The notes beneath the pieces are model-generated. The model had not been told where the DNA came from and searched no databases. It saw only the letters and a list, made by a program, of their open reading frames with translations. A stretch of 5,880 nucleotides of DNA from an uncultured Bacteroidales bacterium. GTDB taxonomy: Bacteria > Bacteroidota > Bacteroidia > Bacteroidales > Paludibacteraceae. The translations under genes were made by a program, and so were the position numbers. The DNA is taken from contig CAIYTJ010000007.1 in assembly GCA_903929065.1 (NCBI GenBank), positions 1 through 5,880 of the forward strand, given 5' to 3'. Below, in pieces: positions 1-5,880 of this stretch. Position 1 is the stretch's first letter, and the number at the start of each line of letters is the position of its first letter.

Positions 1-96
1 ATTAATCATCAAAACAAAAAAATAAAAAGGAGTATAATTTGTCAAACATGCTGTAAAGCATATATTTATAGCAAATACTCGTGAAAAAACATAAGA

Positions 97-120
97 GATT
101 AAATAAATTTTGGTTTAATC
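97..120 (-). terminator. Weak A/T-rich hairpin after the sulfatase gene, possible transcript end
   Basis: GATTAAA at 97-103 and TTTAATC at 114-120 form a perfect 7-bp stem with a 10-nt loop, 12 bases beyond the sulfatase stop codon. On the minus strand a run of six T follows, about seven bases past the stem (85-90 in complement). The stem has only one G-C pair and the T-run is not adjacent, so this is a poor intrinsic terminator. It may be chance in A/T-rich DNA. Confidence 0.28.
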
Positions 121-132
121 AGGTATTTTGAC

Positions 133-1785
133 TTATTTTTTTGCTAATTTTATTCGTTGACCATCAAAATATTCCAGCATTTTTTCTTTCATATCTTTTG
201 CAACATCTGCGTACGATTTTTCATCAACCACATTGATGGTTTCGTCGGGATCTTTCTGATAATCATACAATTCTGATGCCACAACCAGTTTTTGATCAAA
301 AGTTCTATTTGTTCGGAAATTATCACCCATCCAAATTGTATAACGATATCTATCGGTTCGAATGGAATAACCCATACATTTACCTTCGGCAAATCCCAAC
401 CGACCCGTTTCCGGATCATTTCCGTTTCTCGGATATTGACTGGCAGAATATTCTTTTACTTTTAAATCAGGTTTTTTCATAACCGGTGCCAGGCTTTTTC
501 CGTCCAAGTGAGTTGGAATAGGTACTCCGGCTAAATCGCACAAAGTCGGGAAAATATCTACAAATTCAGTCATCGATTTTGAAACTGAAGGCTTAATACC
601 CGGCGCAGAAATGATAAGTGGAGCATGTGTAGCTTGCTCAAAGTTAGTGTGTTTGCACCACAAATTATGATCGCCCAAATGCCAACCGTGGTCACCCCAA
701 AGAATGACAATGGTATTTTTCAGCAAACCGAGAGAATCCATGGCATGCATTAAAATTCCAACCTGCGCATCGGTGTATGAAACTGCCGCGTAATAGCCGT
801 GAATCAATTCTTTTTGCTTGTTCAAAGGCAAAGTCAGACCAAAATCCTTCTGATCGGTAAATTCGGTCAAAGCCGGAATATCTGAATAATTTCGTAATTC
901 ACCGGCATTATGATAAGCAATGGCAGGTCCGTTTTTCGATTTTTCCTGAAATTTTGCAACCGGCATTTCGTCACGTTTGTATAAATCCCAGTATTTTTTT
1001 GGTGCTACAAACGGTAAATGCGGTTTTGAAAAACCAACAGCGAAAAAGAACGGTTTATTATCGTTTTTCAATTTGAGCAAAATTTCTTTGGCTCTTTGAA
1101 CGTTTGCCCCGTCATTGTAGGCATTGTCAGGTACATCTGCACATTCAACCGATGGTTTTACTCGTTGTGAAACATACGCTTCAATTTCATCTTCAGCAAT
1201 ACCTTTTGAAATGGCTTCTTTCCGGAATTTTTCGGCAAGTGCTTTGGTTTCGGGTAATTGATATGCTCCTAAAGCAGGCATTCCGGTTTGAGAAGAATAA
1301 TATTTCTCCTGCGTTTTGAAATAATTGTAATAAGGAACGCTCCACGAAGGTGCATCCATTTTTTTATCTACACATCGTTGATCGTAAACTTTTCCAATTC
1401 CCTGAGTGCTATAACCTTGCGTTATGAGATATTGGGGTAAACTTACAATATCCGGATTTACATCGCGCATTCGGGTTTTCAAATCCCAAACACCGGTATA
1501 GTCAGGTCGCATTCCGGTCATAATACTGGCGCGGGTTGGGCCTGAAACTGCCTGCTGAACGTAATTTTGAAGAAAAACGGTTCCGTTACTTGCCAACCGG
1601 TCGATATTAGGTGTCTTAACAATCTGATCGCCGTAACAGCCTAAAATAGGTTTTAAATCGTCGATGGCGATGAAGAGAATATTTGGTTTTTCGGGTGCTT
1701 TTTTTTCAGTCTGAGCAAAAGCGGAAACTGAAACCAAACCTGCTAAAGCAAGGTTTAAGCTTTTTGTTGGGGTTTGATTTTTCAT
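133..1785 (-). CDS. Exported S1-family sulfatase, iduronate-2-sulfatase-like (S1_7-type), serine-type active site
   Basis: Predicted exported sulfatase of 550 residues that hydrolyses sulfate esters on a glycan. The N-terminus (about residues 1-25, ending SAFAQ) looks like a signal peptide for the periplasm. The fold opens with NILFIAIDDL (35-44), where D42 and D43 are the expected calcium ligands. The maturation motif is S81-G-P83-T-R85, followed by TG at 90-91, so the formylglycine comes from serine and an anaerobic radical SAM sulfatase-maturing enzyme is expected. Other sulfatase landmarks are GK at 131-132, KPH at 254-256, GDHGW at 364-368 and KHTNF at 378-382. Stretches such as LGCYGD, GYSIRT and RYTIWMG are strikingly like iduronate-2-sulfatases, so 2-O-desulfation of a uronic acid is a reasonable guess, although members of this subfamily act on varied glycans. 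It is the last gene of the visible operon, 15 nt after the fucosidase. The ATG at 1783-1785 has an A-rich leader and no Shine-Dalgarno. The sulfatase call is firm; the substrate is inferred. Confidence 0.93.
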   Translation of the reverse strand: MKNQTPTKSLNLALAGLVSVSAFAQTEKKAPEKPNILFIAIDDLKPILGCYGDQIVKTPNIDRLASNGTVFLQNYVQQAVSGPTRASIMTGMRPDYTGVWDLKTRMRDVNPDIVSLPQYLITQGYSTQGIGKVYDQRCVDKKMDAPSWSVPYYNYFKTQEKYYSSQTGMPALGAYQLPETKALAEKFRKEAISKGIAEDEIEAYVSQRVKPSVECADVPDNAYNDGANVQRAKEILLKLKNDNKPFFFAVGFSKPHLPFVAPKKYWDLYKRDEMPVAKFQEKSKNGPAIAYHNAGELRNYSDIPALTEFTDQKDFGLTLPLNKQKELIHGYYAAVSYTDAQVGILMHAMDSLGLLKNTIVILWGDHGWHLGDHNLWCKHTNFEQATHAPLIISAPGIKPSVSKSMTEFVDIFPTLCDLAGVPIPTHLDGKSLAPVMKKPDLKVKEYSASQYPRNGNDPETGRLGFAEGKCMGYSIRTDRYRYTIWMGDNFRTNRTFDQKLVVASELYDYQKDPDETINVVDEKSYADVAKDMKEKMLEYFDGQRIKLAKK

Positions 1786-1800
1786 TTATTATAATTGTTT

Positions 1801-3243
1801 TTAATCGAGTTCACCGGTTTTCATTTTTCTTGTTGGTTCACCTGTATTAGTTGATTTCATTTTTCCTTTAAAAACTATTTTTATCACTGTTGCAATCTGG
1901 TTGGTTTGCCCACTTTGAGGCAAATTGATTGTCAGAATATTATTTGTCAACGAATATTGTATTTTTTCAGAATTGCCGATAATACTAGCGGAAAAAACCG
2001 GAATATTAATCCCCGAAACAGTCAGTTTCCCATCTTTTGGCCAGGTAAAAACAGAAAGATAAAGTATTGTGTTTCCGTTGATTTCTTTCGTGGTACAACG
2101 CCCCCATTCAACTGGTGCAATGGGATTGGCGTGAGTTCCATAAATCGCTTCACCGTTTACTTTCATCCAAGTTCCAATTTCTTTCAACCGGTCAATACTT
2201 TCCTGCGGAAATTCTCCATCAGCTTTAGGACCAACATTTAGTAAATAGTTTCCACCTTTTGAAGCAATATCAATCAGATTTCTGATCAATGTTTGACTGC
2301 TTTTCCATTTTTGATCGGAAGTTCTGTAACCCCAGGTACCATTCATAGTCATGCAGGTTTCCCAATCTTTTCCATCCAATTCGCTCAGATTTGGAATTTT
2401 TTGTTCAGGAGTTTTATAATCTCCACTATAATTTGGTCTTTTAAGACGATCATTTGTTATAATATTGGGCTGAAGTTTCAGCAACGGTTGAAATTTTTCA
2501 GCAAACTCATCCGTCATATTTGTTGGTGTATCCCACCAAAGGATTGACACATCTCCATAATTAGTCAATAATTCTTTTACCTGCGGAACTGAAACTTTTT
2601 CAATATATTCTGCCATCGAAGCTGTTGTTTGGAGTACATCCCAATGACCGGTATGTTCTTTTGTATAGGCATCAATTTTAGTAGAATCAGGATTTGGCCA
2701 ACCTTCTATAGCCGATTTTCTTGCTGCTGATCCGCCCGGATTGTTCCAGTCCTGTGCCTGCGAATAATAAAACCCCAACTTAATTCCTGCTTTTTTACAA
2801 GCTGCTGCAAGTTGTTTTAAAATGTCTTTTCCATAAGGAGTTGCATCAACAATATTCCATTTGCTGGCATTGGTTTTAAACATAGCAAATCCATCGTGAT
2901 GTTTAGCGGTAATAACGATGTATTTCATTCCGGCATCTTTTGCCATTTTTACCCATTCATCAGCATTGAACTTCACCGGATTGAACTGTTTTGCGTAAGC
3001 CTGATATTCAGTTACCGGTATTTTCATTCGATTCATAATCCATTCAGCGCCACCGCGTTTTTGTTCTTCCCCGTGATAAACTCCCGCTGGAACAGCGTAA
3101 ACTCCCCAATGAATAAACATGCCAAAGCGTGCCTCACGCCACCATTCCATTTTTTTATTTTGAGTGTCAGGAATAGAATTTGTTTGAGCAAATCCGTATG
3201 CACAAAAAATAAACAAAAATAATACTAATGGAAACTTTTTCAT
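1801..3243 (-). CDS. Exported GH29 alpha-L-fucosidase
   Basis: Predicted retaining alpha-L-fucosidase of 480 residues that releases alpha-linked L-fucose from glycans, probably in the periplasm. An N-terminal signal peptide (MKKF plus a hydrophobic core, ending YGFAQ near residue 19) precedes the (beta/alpha)8 domain. Typical GH29 motifs are RFGMFIHWG (39-47), the paired histidines of AKHHDGF (113-119), and LWWDTP, in which D238 is the predicted nucleophile. E295 in DWETCMTMN is a candidate acid/base; this residue varies between GH29 subgroups, so it is less certain. The segment GGNYLLNVGPKADGEFP (330-346) is a family hallmark, and a beta-sandwich domain follows from about 370 to 460. I place the start at the ATG 3241-3243, which directly precedes a lysine-rich signal peptide; an in-frame TTG two codons upstream adds only two residues. 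The last 19 or so residues, after the beta-sandwich, form a polar charged tail that is not typical. It lies 6 nt after the GH88 gene and 15 nt before the sulfatase. Linkage specificity cannot be read from the sequence. Confidence 0.94.
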   Translation of the reverse strand: MKKFPLVLFLFIFCAYGFAQTNSIPDTQNKKMEWWREARFGMFIHWGVYAVPAGVYHGEEQKRGGAEWIMNRMKIPVTEYQAYAKQFNPVKFNADEWVKMAKDAGMKYIVITAKHHDGFAMFKTNASKWNIVDATPYGKDILKQLAAACKKAGIKLGFYYSQAQDWNNPGGSAARKSAIEGWPNPDSTKIDAYTKEHTGHWDVLQTTASMAEYIEKVSVPQVKELLTNYGDVSILWWDTPTNMTDEFAEKFQPLLKLQPNIITNDRLKRPNYSGDYKTPEQKIPNLSELDGKDWETCMTMNGTWGYRTSDQKWKSSQTLIRNLIDIASKGGNYLLNVGPKADGEFPQESIDRLKEIGTWMKVNGEAIYGTHANPIAPVEWGRCTTKEINGNTILYLSVFTWPKDGKLTVSGINIPVFSASIIGNSEKIQYSLTNNILTINLPQSGQTNQIATVIKIVFKGKMKSTNTGEPTRKMKTGELD

Positions 3244-3249
3244 ATTCAA

Positions 3250-4440
3250 TTAGTTTATGGAAATTTCTTTTGCTTTCATAAATCGTACTAATGCTTCCAG
3301 ATAATAATAATCGGCATAATTCAGCGGAACATCAATTTCTTTTTTAGCCGGCAAGTTCCCCACCGAATGTTTTAGAATAAACAACCCATTTTCACCTTTT
3401 TCGGCAAGATAAGTTGGTGAGGAAAGACTAATTAAAATCTTTTCAGCAGCATCCAAATAATCTTTTCCATTTTTCACATAACTGCTGAGTTCTACCAATG
3501 CCGAAGCATAAATAGCTGCTGCAGAAGCATCGCGTGGAGCATCCGGGATATTCGGAGCATTGAAATCCCAGTATGGAACTTTGTCGGCGGGTAAATTTGG
3601 ATTATTTAAAATAAAAGTTGCTACTTTGCGTGCCTGATTTAGGTATTTTGGGTCACGGGTTTCGCGATACATCATGGTATAGCCGTACAATGCCCAACCC
3701 TGACCACGAGCCCAGGCCGAACTATTGCTAAATCCCTGATGAGTAACTTTACTTATCACTTTTCCGTTAATGCTGTCATAATTCACCACATGAAAACAGC
3801 TGTTGTCTTCCCTGAAATGATTTTCCAACGTTTTATCTGCATGCGAAACAGATGCTTTTTTATATGAATTTTCTCCGGTTATTTTGCTGACTTCACACAA
3901 CATTTCAAGATTGAGCATATTATCAATAATGACCGGATATTGCCACTCTTTGCGTTTATCCCACGATTTTATTAATCCAACTTCCGGATGAAAGCGGGTC
4001 ATCAATGAATTTGAACCGTTAATCAATACTTTTTTGTAGTTCTCATTTCCGGTTAACCGAAAACCGTTGCCATAACTACAATAGAGCATAAAACCCACAT
4101 CGTGCGTGTCTTTTCTGTACTGAACCTGATCAAGAAGTTCGGTGTAAAATTCAGCATCTTTTTTAAACTTCACATTATTAGTTAGTTCGTACATATACCA
4201 AAGCGAACCCGGGAAAAAACCGCAAGTCCAGTCTTTAAAATTAGCAAAGTTTATTTTGCCATTTTCGAACGTGCGTGGATTCAATTTTCCGGCTTTATAT
4301 TTTTCCGAGGCCGCCAAAAGTTGTTCCTGTGATCGGTCAATGGCCGTTTTCAGCCATGGAATTTCTTTGTAATTTTTGGCGGAAATTAAAGTTGAAAACA
4401 CTAATAATAAGATAATTATGCTCTTTGATTTGTTTGTCAT
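3250..4440 (-). CDS. Exported GH88 unsaturated glucuronyl hydrolase
   Basis: Predicted unsaturated beta-glucuronyl hydrolase of 396 residues, the usual size for GH88. These (alpha/alpha)6-barrel enzymes hydrate the double bond of the 4,5-unsaturated uronic acid left by polysaccharide lyases, and so release it from the oligosaccharide end. The N-terminus (MTNKSKSIIILLLVFSTLISA) is a signal peptide. THDVGF (112-117) carries D114 and IIDNMLNLEML (171-181) carries D173, matching the two essential aspartates of the family. THQGF (233-237), SAWARGQGW (241-249), YWDFNAP (290-296), the DASAAA helix (304-309) and NYADYYYLEAL (374-384) are further GH88 signatures. The related GH105 family is less likely, because the THQG and ARGQGW segments are GH88-like. 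It lies 22 nt after the PL38-like lyase and 6 nt before the fucosidase, fitting a lyase-then-hydrolase pathway. The start is the ATG at 4438-4440, with no Shine-Dalgarno. Family assignment is firm; whether it prefers sulfated, glucuronan or glycosaminoglycan ends is unknown. Confidence 0.94.
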   Translation of the reverse strand: MTNKSKSIIILLLVFSTLISAKNYKEIPWLKTAIDRSQEQLLAASEKYKAGKLNPRTFENGKINFANFKDWTCGFFPGSLWYMYELTNNVKFKKDAEFYTELLDQVQYRKDTHDVGFMLYCSYGNGFRLTGNENYKKVLINGSNSLMTRFHPEVGLIKSWDKRKEWQYPVIIDNMLNLEMLCEVSKITGENSYKKASVSHADKTLENHFREDNSCFHVVNYDSINGKVISKVTHQGFSNSSAWARGQGWALYGYTMMYRETRDPKYLNQARKVATFILNNPNLPADKVPYWDFNAPNIPDAPRDASAAAIYASALVELSSYVKNGKDYLDAAEKILISLSSPTYLAEKGENGLFILKHSVGNLPAKKEIDVPLNYADYYYLEALVRFMKAKEISIN

Positions 4441-4462
4441 TGTTGAGATATTTGAAAAATTA

Positions 4463-5689
4463 TTACTTAACCGGTTTGGTCAAACCAAGCCAAAGAATTG
4501 GATTTTTTACCGGCATATTTCGCAGACTTTCGTCGCTTGGAAAATCAGCACTGCATTTTTCCCAAATCGCGATCCATTCGGGTTGTTGTTGAATAATAGC
4601 TGCAAAAAACATAAATGGTCTGCGGCCGGGTTGTTCATCCCAATGAGAAATGTCTTTTTTAAATGGCCAGGTAGTTTTGTCAATTACATATGGTTTTATA
4701 TAATCAACCCCTTTTTGCATTCCTCTACCATCGGGTAAATTGAATTTCCAACCATTGAATTCATTGTCGGTCAAAAGCCATGTCAACGTGGCAAAACCAT
4801 CGAGGCAAAAGAGCGAATAGGAGTATGGTTTTGTGCGTTCTATTTCAAGAGGTAGACTGCCATCCTGCGCCATTTGAGTCGGCAATAAAATCTCAGTATA
4901 ATGTTTACGGCATTTTTCCATAATTGCCTTATCACCAACAAACTGAGCATAAGCCGCCACCTGAGCATGCCACCAGGTTCCGTGGTTGTTTTTGGCATTC
5001 ATTTCATCAATTCCGTATTGATGCGTGTTCAGCCAGTTCATAAAAGTTCTGAACCAGATATGAATTGTTTCATTGTCGGATTTTGATAAATATGGAGAAT
5101 TTTCCAACACCTGAACTGATTTTGTAACTTCGATGAACGGAATTCCGTCGATAATTCCAATGCCACGACCGGTATTTACTCCTTTAATTGCCTGAGCATA
5201 AAGCATATTTGGATTCATCAGCGTTTCTGGATTTACAAACCAGGCTTTCAAATGTTTCACAGCTTTTTGGGCATAAACAGCTTTTCCGGTAAGTAAATAA
5301 GCCGAAGTCAATGCACCAACTGTCCACGATAACTGACTGATAGCCTGACGGTGGTAATCGAAATTCGCCGGATTGTTCAATCCATCTTTGCGAATATAGG
5401 GCCCGTTCGGATCGGCTGGATTTGGCCACCAATAGGTTGCTTCGGAATAATAATCGTGAATGCCGCCGGCACTTCTGGGGCAGCTATTGGCTGTGACGGT
5501 AACTGGCTCAGTTTTCATAAAACTATTGGCAAGACGAATTTCACGCTCTTTTTCAGCCAAAATAATTTTTTCAATTATTTGTTTGTCAACAGCTTGTGTC
5601 TTTTCAGATTTCTTTTGATTGCTTGAAAAACCTGTTAAGCTAAATGCAGAAAAAGCCAGAATGATCCAAATTGATTTATACATTTTCAT
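4463..5689 (-). CDS. Exported alginate_lyase-superfamily polysaccharide lyase, probably PL38 (glucuronan/alginate lyase-like)
   Basis: Predicted polysaccharide lyase of 408 residues that cleaves a 1,4-linked uronic-acid chain by beta-elimination, leaving a 4,5-unsaturated uronate. It starts with a signal peptide (hydrophobic core at about 6-20, no lipobox cysteine), then a short charged linker, then an all-alpha toroid. Family features are the YWWPNP segment (86-91), followed by DPNGPYIRKDG (93-103), the RGIGIIDG segment (175-182), NNHGTWW (234-240) containing H236, and an ERTKPYSYSLF stretch (284-294) containing R285, Y289 and Y291. H236, R285 and one of the tyrosines are the likely catalytic set, by analogy with (alpha/alpha)-toroid lyases. 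Known PL38 members act on glucuronan or alginate; PL5 and other alginate_lyase-domain families are alternatives. The gene begins 6 nt after a beta-helix protein and is followed by GH88, whose substrate it would produce. The start could be the ATG at 5687-5689 or the ATG at 5681-5683, two codons further in; both give the same mature protein. Confidence 0.85.
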   Translation of the reverse strand: MKMYKSIWIILAFSAFSLTGFSSNQKKSEKTQAVDKQIIEKIILAEKEREIRLANSFMKTEPVTVTANSCPRSAGGIHDYYSEATYWWPNPADPNGPYIRKDGLNNPANFDYHRQAISQLSWTVGALTSAYLLTGKAVYAQKAVKHLKAWFVNPETLMNPNMLYAQAIKGVNTGRGIGIIDGIPFIEVTKSVQVLENSPYLSKSDNETIHIWFRTFMNWLNTHQYGIDEMNAKNNHGTWWHAQVAAYAQFVGDKAIMEKCRKHYTEILLPTQMAQDGSLPLEIERTKPYSYSLFCLDGFATLTWLLTDNEFNGWKFNLPDGRGMQKGVDYIKPYVIDKTTWPFKKDISHWDEQPGRRPFMFFAAIIQQQPEWIAIWEKCSADFPSDESLRNMPVKNPILWLGLTKPVK

Positions 5690-5695
5690 AATTCT

Positions 5696-5880
5696 TTATC
5701 TTAAGCCGATGTTTTTTCCATCGGATGTTTTACCAATTAATGTAGAATTTGGTGCAAGTTTAAAACTGCCTTTCTCAAAAAAAGGATTCTCAAAAATAAG
5801 CTTACTTGATTTAGCCCCTTTTATTAACTCAGGCTTCGGACAATTGTAGAAGCAGCAATTTGTAATTTTGTCGTATAAAT
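5696..5880 (-). CDS. C-terminal end of a probable right-handed beta-helix protein (possible polysaccharide lyase), cut by the window edge
   Basis: An open minus-strand frame enters from the right edge and stops at the TAA at 5696-5698, giving the last 60 residues of a protein whose start is outside the window. The visible part has an NCCFYNC cysteine cluster near its beginning (residues 7-13), then NPFFEKGSFKLAPNS (31-45), TLIG (46-49) and DGKNIG (53-58). The pattern of F..G.F.L.P.S..IG followed by DG..IG is the usual ending of exported parallel beta-helix proteins, including many lyases of PL1, PL6 and PL9 type and their uncharacterised relatives. The stop lies 6 nt before the PL38-like gene on the same strand, so the two are almost certainly cotranscribed. 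That context favours a second polysaccharide-cleaving or -binding protein. The catalytic region is not visible, so neither family nor activity can be named. The reading frame is well supported; the fold is a moderate-confidence inference from the motif. Confidence 0.62.
   Translation of the reverse strand, partial: LYDKITNCCFYNCPKPELIKGAKSSKLIFENPFFEKGSFKLAPNSTLIGKTSDGKNIGLR

Noticed and set aside
10..46. Possible Bacteroides-type promoter on the minus strand (TTTG at 43-46, then an A/T-rich TA...TTTG-like stretch at 15-24) for a gene beyond the left edge.
   Set aside because: The -7-like element is two bases too long for TAnnTTTG, the region is a low-complexity A/T tract, and no downstream gene is visible to support it.
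48..61. Small inverted repeat ATGCT-GTAA-AGCAT in the left intergenic region.
   Set aside because: It has only five base pairs and no adjacent T-run; this is expected by chance in such short A/T-rich DNA.
1906..2241. Plus-strand open frame of 111 codons opposite the fucosidase.
   Set aside because: It is antisense to the conserved GH29 C-terminal region and its translation has no recognisable domain.
2896..3222. Plus-strand open frame of 108 codons opposite the fucosidase N-terminus.
   Set aside because: It mirrors the GH29 catalytic core and signal peptide on the other strand; the apparent composition is a by-product of that gene.
4376..4738. Plus-strand open frame of 120 codons across the GH88/PL38 junction.
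   Set aside because: It is antisense to two strongly conserved enzyme genes, has no family-like motifs, and spans their ends, as a chance frame would.
5619..5849. Plus-strand open frame of 76 codons at the right edge.
   Set aside because: It overlaps the PL38 signal-peptide region and the better-supported minus-strand beta-helix C-terminus, and has no motif of its own.

Overview
The window looks like part of a carbohydrate-degradation cluster (the enzyme section of a polysaccharide utilisation locus) from a Bacteroidota bacterium. The grounds are AT-rich DNA, start codons preceded by A/T-rich sequence without a clear Shine-Dalgarno, short intergenic gaps, and a run of exported glycan-active enzymes of families typical of that phylum. 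A free-living or marine relative, such as a Marinilabiliales-like organism, is plausible from the enzyme mix, but this is a guess.

All genes are on the minus strand, so transcription runs from high to low coordinates. In transcription order: (1) 5696-5880, the last 60 codons of a gene entering from outside the window, whose end resembles the C-terminus of secreted right-handed beta-helix proteins (many are polysaccharide lyases); (2) 4463-5689, an alginate_lyase-superfamily polysaccharide lyase, most like PL38; (3) 3250-4440, a GH88 unsaturated glucuronyl hydrolase; (4) 1801-3243, a GH29 alpha-L-fucosidase; (5) 133-1785, an iduronate-2-sulfatase-like S1 sulfatase with a serine-type maturation site. 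The gaps are 6, 22, 6 and 15 nt, so this is very probably one operon. No internal promoter or terminator was recognised. About 130 bases at the left edge hold no gene that I can support, only a weak A/T-rich hairpin that might end the transcript.

The enzymes form a logical pathway. The lyase or lyases cut a 1,4-linked uronic-acid backbone and leave 4,5-unsaturated uronates on the new non-reducing ends. GH88 removes those unsaturated residues. GH29 removes fucose branches or caps, and the sulfatase removes sulfate esters, by family likeness possibly 2-O-sulfate on a uronic acid. The inferred target is therefore a sulfated, fucose-bearing, glucuronic-acid-rich (glucuronan-like) polysaccharide of algal, animal or microbial origin. 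No SusC/SusD pair, regulator or sulfatase-maturing enzyme lies within the window, so the exact substrate cannot be fixed from it.
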